Shown one piece after another: positions 16,619-25,362 of a stretch of DNA of 64,000 nucleotides (its first letter is position 1; every line of letters begins with the position of its first letter). Position numbers and translations under genes: made by a program. The notes under the pieces were generated by a model, which made no database searches, had not been told where the DNA came from, and saw nothing but the letters and a program-made list of their open reading frames with translations. Location: the NCBI RefSeq assembly GCF_039542345.1, contig NZ_BAABHY010000005.1, positions 186,001 to 250,000 of the forward strand, read 5' to 3'. This DNA comes from Orbus sasakiae. GTDB taxonomy: Bacteria > Pseudomonadota > Gammaproteobacteria > Enterobacterales > Orbaceae.

Positions 16619-16662
16619 GAATGCACTTTTTAGTATGATATGCACCAAAAGGATAGTGATAA

Positions 16663-16986
16663 ATGAAACAAGCGATACCGATTATCGATAAAAAGCCCTT
16701 TGAATATACCTTGTCGATTATTGCTGGAAAATGGAAAATGAAAATTATCTATTTATTAATTGGTTGTGAAATAGCACGTTATGGTGAAATAAAGCGAAGT
16801 ATCGCTGGAATTACACATAAAATGTTAAGTGCTCAGCTTAAAGAATTAGAACACGATGGTATTATTCATCGTAAAGAATATCCACAAATTCCACCCAAAG
16901 TAGAATACTCATTAACGGCTAAAGGCAAAAGTTTAAAACAACTTATCACCGATATTTGTCAATGGGGAATCGAGAACGATCATTAA
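16663..16986 (+). CDS. HxlR family transcriptional regulator
   Basis: A 107-residue winged-helix protein covering the whole HxlR domain (YTLSIIAGKWKMKIIYLL ... ITHKMLSAQLKELEHDGII ... VEYSLTAKG). It probably controls the divergent ene-reductase and itself. The N-terminal cysteine used for redox or electrophile sensing in YodB/HypR-type members (usually CPVEYTL) is replaced: the sequence is KKPFEYTL. Cysteines remain only at IGCEIA and DICQWG, so sensing must differ if it occurs. Confidence 0.9.
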   Translation: MKQAIPIIDKKPFEYTLSIIAGKWKMKIIYLLIGCEIARYGEIKRSIAGITHKMLSAQLKELEHDGIIHRKEYPQIPPKVEYSLTAKGKSLKQLITDICQWGIENDH

Positions 16987-17027
16987 TGCTAAAGACCGTT
17001 AGCATTAATGATATGAATAAAAGAAAA

Positions 17028-17537
17028 CTATTGTTTAGCCTCAAGGCGATCCATTTTCTTCATTTTTTGTTCAATACGCTTACGTTTTAATGGAGAAAGA
17101 TAATCAACAAATAACTTACCCATTAAATGATCCATCTCATGTTGAATACAGATAGCAAGGATACCATCAGCATCAATTTCATAAGTTTCGCCTTGGCGAT
17201 TTAATGCTTTGATCGTGATTGTTTCAGAACGCGGCACAAAACCTCGACTATCTGGCACCGATAAACAGCCTTCTTCAATGCCGGTTTCACCCGCTTTGCA
17301 AATCACTTCTGGATTAATAATGACATATACCTGATCACGATTTTCAGATACATCAATCACGATGATTCGTTCATGAACATCAACTTGTGTTGCTGCAAGG
17401 CCAATACCTTCTTCTGCATACATAGTTTCAATCATATCATCGATGATTTGTTGAGTTTTCTCAGTAATTTTTTCAACGGGTTTGGCAATTTTGCGCAATC
17501 TTTCATCAGGAAAACGCAATACTGGTAAAATAGCCAT
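17028..17537 (-). CDS. def: Peptide deformylase
   Basis: Removes the N-formyl group from nascent proteins; metal enzyme. Motif 1 GIGLAATQ (residues 45-52), motif 2 EGCLSVP with metal Cys91, motif 3 QHEMDHLMG with His133, Glu134 and His137. Length 169, as E. coli. It is divergent from dprA, while E. coli has def and fmt between dprA and rsmB. fmt is not in this window. Confidence 0.98.
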   Translation of the reverse strand: MAILPVLRFPDERLRKIAKPVEKITEKTQQIIDDMIETMYAEEGIGLAATQVDVHERIIVIDVSENRDQVYVIINPEVICKAGETGIEEGCLSVPDSRGFVPRSETITIKALNRQGETYEIDADGILAICIQHEMDHLMGKLFVDYLSPLKRKRIEQKMKKMDRLEAKQ

Positions 17538-17645
17538 AAATTTTCGGTCTGCCTCTCAATAACATGTATTTTCTAACCATACATTTTAAACACTAATTAT
17601 AGTGATTAATAGTTTTTTCATCCCTATCAGTAAAATAGTGAACTT

Positions 17646-18704
17646 ATGAATAGATATGAATTCTTGATTCGATTTTCAATAGTAAGTGGTCAAAAGTCAA
17701 AAATGTTCAGACAATGTTTACTACCGTCTGAAGATAATTTTAATGAAAAACCCTTATTAACTCGGTTAGGCTTTAATCAGCAACAGATTCAACAATTTTA
17801 TGATCAAAAGGTTGTTAATAGCCTTAAATGGCTTGAAAAAGATCATCATTTTTTAATTAATTATCATGATAAAGCCTATCCAACCTTACTGAAACAAATC
17901 AGCCATCCTCCATTAATCCTATTTGTGATGGGGAATTTAAATTCACTCAATACACAACAAATCGCAATGGTAGGAAGTCGTCAATATAGTGAATATGGCG
18001 CACAATGGGCGCGTTATTTTGCCAGAGAATTAGCGAGTAATTATTTAACCATTACCAGTGGACTAGCACTGGGTATTGATGCCATTTGTCATCGCGGTGC
18101 ACTTGAGGCATCAGGTCAAACAATTGCAGTATTAGGAAGTGGTCTGGCCAATATTACGCCAAAAACCAACTATTCTTTAGCAAGCGACATTATGGCAAAT
18201 AATGGTGCGATTATCTCTGAGTTTATTCCAGAGCAAATTGCAAAACCCGCACATTTCCCAAGACGCAATCGTATTATTAGTGGCCTTAGTATGGGGACAT
18301 TTGTTATTGAAGCATCACAAAAAAGTGGCTCGTTAATCACAGCCTGCTATGCTTTAGAACAAAATCGTGATGTCTTTGCATTACCAGGTAATATTACTCA
18401 GCAAAACTGTGATGGCACACATGATTTGATAAAACAAGGTGCCTATTTAGTAAGCCGCCCTTCAGATATTTTAGCGCATTATCGCCATCATTTATCCTGG
18501 ATTAACCATCAAACTGAGGTTGACGTCGAATGTCTTCATCCTGAAATTTTGTCCTTAATTACTCATCAAACCGTCGGAATTGACCAAATTATTGAAAAGA
18601 CAGGTCTGTCAGTTTGTGATGTCAGTATCAAACTCACTGAACTAGAACTTGCTGGATTAATTATTAGTGTTAATGGCGGTTATATCCGTACACGTTTAGT
18701 TTGA
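17646..18704 (+). CDS. dprA: DNA-processing protein DprA (Smf)
   Basis: Binds incoming single-stranded DNA and loads RecA during natural transformation; cytoplasmic. Rossmann-like core with MVGSRQYSEYGAQWA, SGLALGIDAICHRGAL, FPRRNRIISGLS and SGSLITACYALEQ, and a C-terminal winged-helix (about residues 295-350). Length 352. Together with comF it suggests at least a remnant competence system. I found no CRP-S-type site upstream. Confidence 0.95.
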   Translation: MNRYEFLIRFSIVSGQKSKMFRQCLLPSEDNFNEKPLLTRLGFNQQQIQQFYDQKVVNSLKWLEKDHHFLINYHDKAYPTLLKQISHPPLILFVMGNLNSLNTQQIAMVGSRQYSEYGAQWARYFARELASNYLTITSGLALGIDAICHRGALEASGQTIAVLGSGLANITPKTNYSLASDIMANNGAIISEFIPEQIAKPAHFPRRNRIISGLSMGTFVIEASQKSGSLITACYALEQNRDVFALPGNITQQNCDGTHDLIKQGAYLVSRPSDILAHYRHHLSWINHQTEVDVECLHPEILSLITHQTVGIDQIIEKTGLSVCDVSIKLTELELAGLIISVNGGYIRTRLV

Positions 18705-18805
18705 ATTAGATAAGATCATAAATGTGTAATAAAATTGAAGTTGATTGAGTATATTCCGTTAAAAGTGCTAAGATAATGTGTGGATAAATTTATTTAAAAA
18801 TAACT

Positions 18806-19366
18806 ATGACAGCGCTTTCACTTACTCAATCATGCCAGTTATTACAGCAAGGCGATGTAATTGCTTACCCAACCGAAGCGGTGTTTGGGCTAGGTTGTGA
18901 TCCGGATAACCAAACAGCGGTTCTAAAAATTCTTGCATTAAAAAATCGTCCGATTGAAAAGGGTTTAATTTTAATTGCAAATAATTTTGAACAACTTGTT
19001 CCCTATATTGATCTTTCAAAAGTGAGTGAACAACAAAAACAACTTATGCTAGATTCTTGGCCAGGTGCTGTAACATGGGTTGTACCAAAAAATCACCATA
19101 CACCTTATTTTTTAAGCGGTCAGTTTAATTCAATTGCTATACGCGTCACCGATCATCCATTAGTACGTCAATTATGCCAACTTTTTGGAAAACCGATTGT
19201 CTCGACCAGCGCAAATCTTTCTGGGCAATCACCAGCCAGAACCGTCAGTGAAATCGAATCACAATTTGGTGATGACTTTGCCGTGCTACAAGGTGAAACA
19301 GGTAAACGGGTCAATCCATCTGAAATTCGTGATATAAAAACAGGGCAAATTATAAGACAGGGGTAA
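18806..19366 (+). CDS. tsaC: Threonylcarbamoyl-AMP synthase TsaC
   Basis: Makes threonylcarbamoyl-AMP from Thr, bicarbonate and ATP for the t6A37 modification of ANN-decoding tRNAs. YrdC domain motifs: VIAYPTEAVFGLGCDP, the KNRPIEKGLILIA loop and STSANLSGQSPA. Length 186 corresponds to the short TsaC form. It lies 100 bp after dprA as in E. coli and 5 bp before anmK. Confidence 0.96.
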   Translation: MTALSLTQSCQLLQQGDVIAYPTEAVFGLGCDPDNQTAVLKILALKNRPIEKGLILIANNFEQLVPYIDLSKVSEQQKQLMLDSWPGAVTWVVPKNHHTPYFLSGQFNSIAIRVTDHPLVRQLCQLFGKPIVSTSANLSGQSPARTVSEIESQFGDDFAVLQGETGKRVNPSEIRDIKTGQIIRQG

Positions 19367-19371
19367 TTCGC

Positions 19372-20487
19372 ATGAAACCATCGCTTTATATTGGCGTTAT
19401 GTCGGGTACTAGCTTAGATGGCGTTGATATTGCGTTAGTCGATATACAATCAACAAACGTATCATTAATTGCAAGTGAATGTTACCCCATACCACAATCA
19501 CTTAAATCTAATTTATTAACATTATGCACAAATCAGCAATCGAGTTTACAGCAGCTTGGCGAAATTGATCACCAACTTGGTGAACTCTACGCAACAGTAA
19601 TAAATGAATTTATATTAAAAAATCAAATAGATAAAAATAATATTTGTGCAATTGGTTGCCATGGGCAAACCCTATACCATTCGCCATGCGGTGCATACCC
19701 ATTTACGATGCAAATCGGTGATGCCAATATTATTTCTGCAAAAACCAATATCACCACTATTGCTGATTTTAGACGTAAAGATATGGCATTGGGTGGACAA
19801 GGCGCCCCCCTTGTTCCCGCATTTCACCAAGCTATTTTAGCCAGACCTAATACAACCCGTGTTATTCTTAATATAGGTGGTATCAGTAATATCACTGTAT
19901 TAGCACCTAATCAATCCGTCATAGGCTATGATACCGGACCTGGTAATGTGCTATTAGATAGTTGGATGATGTATAATCTAAATCAAGCTTATGATAAAGA
20001 TGCTAATTTTGCTAAAACAGGCGATATTAATACGGCTTTATTACATGATTTATTGAATGAAGTTTACTTTTCAAAACCGTATCCAAAAAGTACAGGTCGT
20101 GAATTATTTAACTTTAACTGGTTACAGCAAAAATTAGCTAAACATAATATTACCGCTCAAGATGTACAAGCAACGTTAGTTGAATTGACGGTTATTGCAA
20201 CTGTTAATCAACTTACTCATTTAGCATTACCAAAAACCTTACCTTGTGAATTATTAGTGTGTGGTGGTGGAGCTAAAAATCCGCTCATGATGGAACGTTT
20301 TAGTCAACATTTACCAGATTGGTTAGTGACAACAACTGATGCATTTGGTATTAATAGTGATTATATGGAAGCGATGGCTTTTGCATGGCTTGCATACTGT
20401 CGAATACACCATATAAACAGTAATATACCCAGTGTGACGGGTGCAAAAAAAGCAGTTTGTTTAGGTGTAATATACCCAAATAACTAG
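19372..20487 (+). CDS. anmK: Anhydro-N-acetylmuramic acid kinase
   Basis: Opens and phosphorylates anhMurNAc to MurNAc-6-phosphate in cell-wall recycling. ATP-binding GVMSGTSLDGVD (residues 8-19), ADFRRKDMALGGQGAPLVP, GYDTGPGNVLLD and the C-terminal CGGGAKNPLMM segment identify it. Length 371. It follows tsaC by 5 bp and precedes a DUF805 gene by 12 bp, so an operon is likely. Confidence 0.96.
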   Translation: MKPSLYIGVMSGTSLDGVDIALVDIQSTNVSLIASECYPIPQSLKSNLLTLCTNQQSSLQQLGEIDHQLGELYATVINEFILKNQIDKNNICAIGCHGQTLYHSPCGAYPFTMQIGDANIISAKTNITTIADFRRKDMALGGQGAPLVPAFHQAILARPNTTRVILNIGGISNITVLAPNQSVIGYDTGPGNVLLDSWMMYNLNQAYDKDANFAKTGDINTALLHDLLNEVYFSKPYPKSTGRELFNFNWLQQKLAKHNITAQDVQATLVELTVIATVNQLTHLALPKTLPCELLVCGGGAKNPLMMERFSQHLPDWLVTTTDAFGINSDYMEAMAFAWLAYCRIHHINSNIPSVTGAKKAVCLGVIYPNN

Positions 20488-20499
20488 CTAGGATAAGGG

Positions 20500-20904
20500 A
20501 TGCTTAAATATATTTTTATATCGTGGCTTAACGGTTACAAAAACATCTTTAATTACCAAGGACGCGAACGACGAAGTGCTTTTGGCTGGTTTTTATTAAC
20601 AAATTTATTGATATTTATTTTATTGATAAAAGTTTATATCGATCAAGATGCCGAGCAATACACAACAATAAAATTATGTCTTTTAATAAGTTATCTGTTT
20701 ATCACATTTTTTGCAATGATTGCTTATAACGTGAGACGATTTCATGATGCTAACCAATCTGGATTATGCTGTCTATTTTACTTACTATCAGTGCCAATTA
20801 CGGTCATAGTCTCTGTTTTTTTATCACCTCATTACGGCGATAATATTTATGGACCCGATCCTAAAAAACCAATTATAGTCAACAAACAGCTAATTATTAA
20901 CTAA
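20500..20904 (+). CDS. DUF805 family inner-membrane protein
   Basis: A 134-residue protein with three hydrophobic helices (about residues 30-50, 57-75 and 89-109). It carries the DUF805 hallmarks NYQGRERRSAFGWF near the N-terminus, VRRFHDANQSG in the middle and GDNIYGPDP at the C-terminus. Function of the family is unknown. It is last in the tsaC-anmK group. Confidence 0.85.
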   Translation: MLKYIFISWLNGYKNIFNYQGRERRSAFGWFLLTNLLIFILLIKVYIDQDAEQYTTIKLCLLISYLFITFFAMIAYNVRRFHDANQSGLCCLFYLLSVPITVIVSVFLSPHYGDNIYGPDPKKPIIVNKQLIIN

Positions 20905-20906
20905 TA

Positions 20907-20931
20907 TTAGCGTAAGATAATATTACGCTAA
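20907..20931. terminator. Hairpin between convergent DUF805 and HAD genes
   Basis: TTAGCGTAA, 7-base loop, TTACGCTAA. It overlaps the last codon region of the minus-strand HAD gene. It lacks a long T-run and could be a modest bidirectional terminator. Confidence 0.55.
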
Positions 20932-21719
20932 ATTAAGCCTAAACGATTTAAACCATTGGCAATACCATCATGATTATTATCATCGGTAATAAATTCAGCC
21001 AATGGTTTTAATGGTGCTAAACAGTTCCCCATTGCAATAGGATGATCAACAAGTTTAAACATTTCTATATCATTGAGACCATCACCAAAAGCATAAGTGG
21101 GCACATCTAAAAATTGTTTATTTTCTAATAATTTTTGGATGCCAAATGCCTTTGAGCCCCCTTTATTAAAAATATCGACACAATACGGTGTATTACGGAC
21201 AAAAGTTAATTCAGGAAACTGTTCAACATATTGGCCTTCACCACTTTCACATAACAAAAGTAACATTTGAATTGGTTGCTGATGAAAAACATTAATATCC
21301 GTTGGGGGAAGAGGTTGTTTCAAATATTGATATAACAGTACAGCAGCATGACTAAATTCGGAAATACGAATTAATTTATCATTATAAAATGCCATTGGGA
21401 TTTGCGTTTGTGTTTTAGAGTAGCTGAGAATACGTTCTATCAAATCGATATCAATATTATTTGAAAAAATATGCTCGCCTTGATAAAAAACTGACTGGCC
21501 ATTCATACCCACAATAGAATCAATCCCTGATTGTGCCATAATATGTTTAACTTCAAAAATGGTTCTGCCTGTCGCCAATACAGGCTTTATGTTATTTTTT
21601 TTAAGTTGGCAAATGGCATCAATAGTGCTTTGTGCAACAGTAACATCACTGGTTAATAGTGTACCATCTAGATCAAAAAAGACGATTGCTTCAGGTTTAT
21701 TTATCATTAATGACACCAT
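20928..21719 (-). CDS. HAD superfamily Cof-type hydrolase (sugar-phosphatase-like)
   Basis: Contains HAD motif I FFDLDGTLL (nucleophile Asp in DLDGT), motif II LATGR, the Lys motif (GGSKAFGIQKLL) and motif IV AFGDGLNDIEMF, with a Cof-type C2 cap. Members such as YidA or YbiV dephosphorylate sugar phosphates or flavin intermediates; the substrate is unknown. Length 263; a second start 4 codons downstream (21707) is equally possible. It begins 5 bp after the hda stop, so the two are probably co-transcribed. Confidence 0.85.
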   Translation of the reverse strand: MVSLMINKPEAIVFFDLDGTLLTSDVTVAQSTIDAICQLKKNNIKPVLATGRTIFEVKHIMAQSGIDSIVGMNGQSVFYQGEHIFSNNIDIDLIERILSYSKTQTQIPMAFYNDKLIRISEFSHAAVLLYQYLKQPLPPTDINVFHQQPIQMLLLLCESGEGQYVEQFPELTFVRNTPYCVDIFNKGGSKAFGIQKLLENKQFLDVPTYAFGDGLNDIEMFKLVDHPIAMGNCLAPLKPLAEFITDDNNHDGIANGLNRLGLI

Positions 21720-21724
21720 AACAT

Positions 21725-22423
21725 CTATAAGTTAAAAACAGTTTTAATAAATGGGATTGTAAGTTTTCTTTGTTCTGTGATTGTAACTTTATCAAGCTTA
21801 TCAAGCAGTTCAGATAATGTTTTAATATCACGATCAACACGTTTTAATAAAAATAAGCCAACATCTGTTGGTAGTTCGAAACCACGCAGTTTTGCACGTA
21901 ATTGTAATGCTTTTAATTTATCGTCATCATTTAATTCTTTCAATTGATATACAGGGCTCCACTCTAATCGTGAAACCAAATCAGGTAATTGAAAATGAAT
22001 TTGTTTTGGTGAAGCATTGCCTGTTATTAATAATTTAGTTTGGTTATTTTCCATTAATCGATTGAATAGATCAAAAATGGCTTCTTCCCATACTTTATTA
22101 CCTGCAATTTGATCAATATCATCTATACACACTAAATCATATTGCTCTAAACCCAGTAAAATATCTGGCGTCAATGATTGATGTTGATTCAATGGAATAT
22201 AACAAATGAGTTTATTTAATAATGAAAGCTCATTACAAGATGAATAGAGTAGATGCGTTTTACCAGATGGAACCGCGGACCAAAAATAGAACGAGCAGAA
22301 TTCGGTTTTAGCTAATACCGCTTTCAAAGAATTGACAAGTAGAGTGTTATCTCCAGTATAAAAACTGGCAAACGTCTCTGAATCAGGTAATGAAATGGGT
22401 AAAGTTAACTGCTGGGAATTAAT
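21725..22423 (-). CDS. hda: DnaA inactivator protein Hda, probable ATT start
   Basis: AAA+ protein that with the beta clamp stimulates ATP hydrolysis by DnaA after initiation. The visible ATG at 22327 starts too late: the frame upstream is open and encodes NSQQLTLPISLPDSETFASFY. This matches the E. coli Hda N-terminus, including its clamp-binding motif QLxLP. No ATG, GTG or TTG occurs between that region and the in-frame TAG upstream. An ATT at 22423 lies 8 bases after TGAGG and gives 232 residues (E. coli 233). P-loop SGKTHLL, Walker B VCIDDIDQI and the C-terminal sensor region LRGFELPTDVG are present. The start codon assignment is inference; the frame and identity are clear. Confidence 0.88.
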   Translation of the reverse strand: MNSQQLTLPISLPDSETFASFYTGDNTLLVNSLKAVLAKTEFCSFYFWSAVPSGKTHLLYSSCNELSLLNKLICYIPLNQHQSLTPDILLGLEQYDLVCIDDIDQIAGNKVWEEAIFDLFNRLMENNQTKLLITGNASPKQIHFQLPDLVSRLEWSPVYQLKELNDDDKLKALQLRAKLRGFELPTDVGLFLLKRVDRDIKTLSELLDKLDKVTITEQRKLTIPFIKTVFNL

Positions 22424-22585
22424 CGCTAAAACCTCATAATAATGATGATTAAACTAGTATATAACACTAATGTTTAAAAATACAGGTTTCAACTATTGAG
22501 TTAATTAAAGGCTCTTTTAACTATTGAAATTTTATCAATTTATTGGATTAATCAGGCATAAAATAAAACCACACTTGATTTGATA

Positions 22586-22610
22586 AGGTGCAAATAAGTG
22601 ATTTGCACCT
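22586..22610 (-). terminator. Stem-loop after uraA
   Basis: AGGTGCAAAT and ATTTGCACCT pair over 10 bp with a 5-base loop, starting about 12 bp after the uraA stop. On the minus strand no strong T-run follows, so terminator activity is uncertain. Confidence 0.5.
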
Positions 22611-22621
22611 TCATTTTTAGC

Positions 22622-23863
22622 TTATTTATGTTGCGGTAAAATCAGATTCAGTAAAATAGCTGCAATACCACATAAACTAATGCCTTGCAGAACATATGAG
22701 CCAAAATCAAAAACCATACCGCCAATACCAAATACTAAAACTAAGGCGGTAATACACATATTACGAGATATTGATAAGTCAACTTTATGTTTGATTAAAA
22801 TATTCACACCAACCGATGCAATAGAACCAAATAGCAATACCATAATTCCGCCCATAACAACTGACGGAATGGAAGCAAGGAATGCGCCAACTTTACCAAC
22901 AAATGACATGACAATTGCCCATATTGCAGCCCATGTCATCACGCGAGTTTTAAAGTTACGCGTTAGTGTTACCGCACCAATCACTTCTGCATAAGTAATG
23001 CAAGGTGGTCCACCTAAAAAACCTGCAGCTGATGTAGCCAAGCCATCACCCAGTAATGTTTTTTGTAGACCTGGTTCTTTTGTATAGTCTTTTCCTGTCA
23101 CACTACCGATAGCCATAATATCGCCAACATGCTCGATGGTTGGTGCAATGACAATTGGGATCATATAAAGAATTGCCTGCCACTTAAATTCAGGGAAGGT
23201 AAAATCAGGTAAGGAAAACCATGGTGCATCGTATACTGGTTTAAAATCGACGAGACCTAAAAAACAAGACAACACATAACCCACTAATATTCCTGAAATG
23301 ATCGGCACTAATTTAAGAAACCCTTTTGCCCATATAGCCACAATTAATGTCGTCACAAGTGATGCCATTGAAACAATAATTAGTTGATATTTGGGTAAAT
23401 GTGTTTCAAGTCCTGAGCCCATCGCCATATTAACCGCAACAGGGGCGAGCGATAAACCAATGACCATAATAATGGGTCCGGTTACTACCGGCGGTAAGAT
23501 AGCATTAATCACATTTGCGCCATTAATTTTAACGAGGAATGAAAAAAACATAAAGACAAAACCAGCCGCCACTAACCCTCCTAAGGTTGCCGGAATTCCC
23601 CATTGCGCAACCCCATATGAGATAGGAGCAATAAAAGCAAAAGATGATGCTAAAAAAACAGGGACTTTACCGCGAGTAGTAATTTGAAAAAGAAGGGTGC
23701 CAAAACCCGCTGTAAATAAAGCAACATTTGGATTTAATCCTGTCAGTAAAGGGACTAAAACTAATGCACCAAATGCAACAAATAGCATTTGAGCACCGGT
23801 TAAAACATCAAGCCAAGAGTGCTTATGGCTGGCTACTTGATGTGTTGTTTCATTTGAACTCAT
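22622..23863 (-). CDS. uraA: Uracil permease
   Basis: Nucleobase:cation symporter-2 family inner-membrane protein with about 14 hydrophobic segments, 413 residues. It begins with the conserved QMLFVAFGALVLVPLLTG stretch and carries the substrate-binding region IVIAPTIEHVGDIMAIG with its conserved Glu, and the later LGGPPCITYAE segment. It imports uracil for the Upp enzyme encoded just upstream. A strong terminator-like hairpin separates it from upp. Confidence 0.95.
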   Translation of the reverse strand: MSSNETTHQVASHKHSWLDVLTGAQMLFVAFGALVLVPLLTGLNPNVALFTAGFGTLLFQITTRGKVPVFLASSFAFIAPISYGVAQWGIPATLGGLVAAGFVFMFFSFLVKINGANVINAILPPVVTGPIIMVIGLSLAPVAVNMAMGSGLETHLPKYQLIIVSMASLVTTLIVAIWAKGFLKLVPIISGILVGYVLSCFLGLVDFKPVYDAPWFSLPDFTFPEFKWQAILYMIPIVIAPTIEHVGDIMAIGSVTGKDYTKEPGLQKTLLGDGLATSAAGFLGGPPCITYAEVIGAVTLTRNFKTRVMTWAAIWAIVMSFVGKVGAFLASIPSVVMGGIMVLLFGSIASVGVNILIKHKVDLSISRNMCITALVLVFGIGGMVFDFGSYVLQGISLCGIAAILLNLILPQHK

Positions 23864-23903
23864 AGATAATATTTCTCTCTTTGTTAAGTAAATTGATAGA
23901 CGT

Positions 23904-23924
23904 AAAAAAACCGGCTAAGCCGGT
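23904..23924 (-). terminator. Intrinsic terminator/attenuator between upp and uraA
   Basis: On the minus strand ACCGGC, TTA loop, GCCGGT is followed by seven T. It lies after the upp stop and only about 35-40 bp before the uraA ATG, which leaves little room for a separate promoter. uraA therefore probably depends on read-through. Confidence 0.85.
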
Positions 23925-23939
23925 CTAAAAAATGAGATT

Positions 23940-24566
23940 TTATTTGGTACCGAAGATCTTGTCTCCGGCATCGCCAAGCCCAGGTAAAATATACCCTTTT
24001 TCATTAAGCCTTTCATCAATAGATGCCGTATATAGCTCAACATCAGGATGTGCTCGTTCTAATACCTTAATACCTTCTGGTGCCGCAACTAATACCAATA
24101 CTTTGATACTTTTACAACCCGCCTGTTTTAAAAGGTCAATCGTTGCAACCATCGAACCACCAGTTGCAAGCATTGGGTCAACAACAAGTGCCATACGATC
24201 TTCGATATCTGAGGTTAGTTTTTGAAAATAAGGAACAGGTTCTAATGTTTCTTCATTACGATAAAAACCGACAACACTAATTCTGGCACTAGGGATATGC
24301 TCAAGTACACCATCCATCATGCCAAGCCCAGCACGTAAGATAGGTACTACCGTAATTTTTTTACCTTTAATACGTTCAACTTCAATAGGGCCGCACCAAC
24401 CTTCAATAGTAACTTTTTCGGTAGGTAAATTGGCGGTTGCTTCGTATGTTAATAAACTGCCAACTTCACTGGCAAGATCTCTAAAATCTTTAGTAGAAAT
24501 GTCATTTTCACGCATTAAACCGATTTTATGACGTACAAGAGGGTGTTTTACTTCAACAATTTTCAT
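23940..24566 (-). CDS. upp: Uracil phosphoribosyltransferase
   Basis: Converts uracil and PRPP to UMP in pyrimidine salvage. The PRPP-binding motif VDPMLATGGSM lies in the C-terminal half, with VPILRAGLGMMDG and the terminal GYILPGLGDAGDKIFGTK uracil-binding loop. Length 208 equals E. coli Upp. Gene order upp-uraA matches the enteric salvage operon. Confidence 0.98.
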   Translation of the reverse strand: MKIVEVKHPLVRHKIGLMRENDISTKDFRDLASEVGSLLTYEATANLPTEKVTIEGWCGPIEVERIKGKKITVVPILRAGLGMMDGVLEHIPSARISVVGFYRNEETLEPVPYFQKLTSDIEDRMALVVDPMLATGGSMVATIDLLKQAGCKSIKVLVLVAAPEGIKVLERAHPDVELYTASIDERLNEKGYILPGLGDAGDKIFGTK

Positions 24567-24736
24567 GAAAGGCCTCAGTTGTTATGAATCTATATGAATT
24601 ATTAGGTTGCAATAACCACTGAAGACAAATTGTAACATGATTTATTCAATATAAGAAAATTAGTTTCGTTATTTTTTTTTGTTAACATTGATTATCGTGT
24701 AAAAAATCGGACTAATTAATAAATAGTCATTAAATA

Positions 24737-25360
24737 TTATTCATTTATATGTTTAATAATGATTAAATTACGCTGACCGTCTAAATGAGGTACAACAAGT
24801 TCGATAACATCTTTCACCTGATATTCCGCAGGTAACGATTTAAGTTCTTCTTGCGATGCGATACTTTTTAATGCATAAAAAGCGCCATTTTGGTTAGGTA
24901 AATGCTCACACCAACTCAGCATATCTTCTAGTGATGCAAAAGCTCGACTTATTACACCATCAAAAGATTTGTTCGTATACTGCTCAATACGACTTTGCAC
25001 GGGGGTAATATTTTCAATTTTTAATTCAAATTGCACTTGTTTTAGAAAACGAACACGTTTACCCAAGCTATCAACTAAATCAAATTGTTTATGTGGATTA
25101 ATAATAGCAAGTGGGATACCAGGTAAACCAGGCCCAGTACCAACATCAATAAACGTATCCCCTTTAAGATAAGGGGATACAACTAAACTATCCATAATAT
25201 GCTTAACTAGCATTTCGTTAGGATCTCTAACCGACGTGAGGTTATAAGCTTTATTCCATTTATTAAGCATTTCAACGTAACATACTAATTGATCAATTTG
25301 CTGATCAGTAATGCTAAGATCGGTTTGTTTGATTAAATTAACCAGTTTATTTTTTAACAT
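24737..25360 (-). CDS. rsmG: 16S rRNA (guanine527-N7)-methyltransferase
   Basis: Methylates G527 of 16S rRNA with S-adenosylmethionine. The SAM motif FIDVGTGPGLPGIPLAI is followed by LVDSLGKRVRFL and the VISRAFASLEDM segment. Length 207 as in E. coli. It starts 2 bp after the mnmG stop; this mnmG-rsmG pair next to the origin is a widely conserved bacterial arrangement. Confidence 0.97.
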   Translation of the reverse strand: MLKNKLVNLIKQTDLSITDQQIDQLVCYVEMLNKWNKAYNLTSVRDPNEMLVKHIMDSLVVSPYLKGDTFIDVGTGPGLPGIPLAIINPHKQFDLVDSLGKRVRFLKQVQFELKIENITPVQSRIEQYTNKSFDGVISRAFASLEDMLSWCEHLPNQNGAFYALKSIASQEELKSLPAEYQVKDVIELVVPHLDGQRNLIIIKHINE

Positions 25361-25362
25361 AA

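Noticed and set aside
17538..17645. CRP-S site before dprA
   Set aside because: No TGCGA-N6-TCGCA-like sequence is present in the short def-dprA gap.
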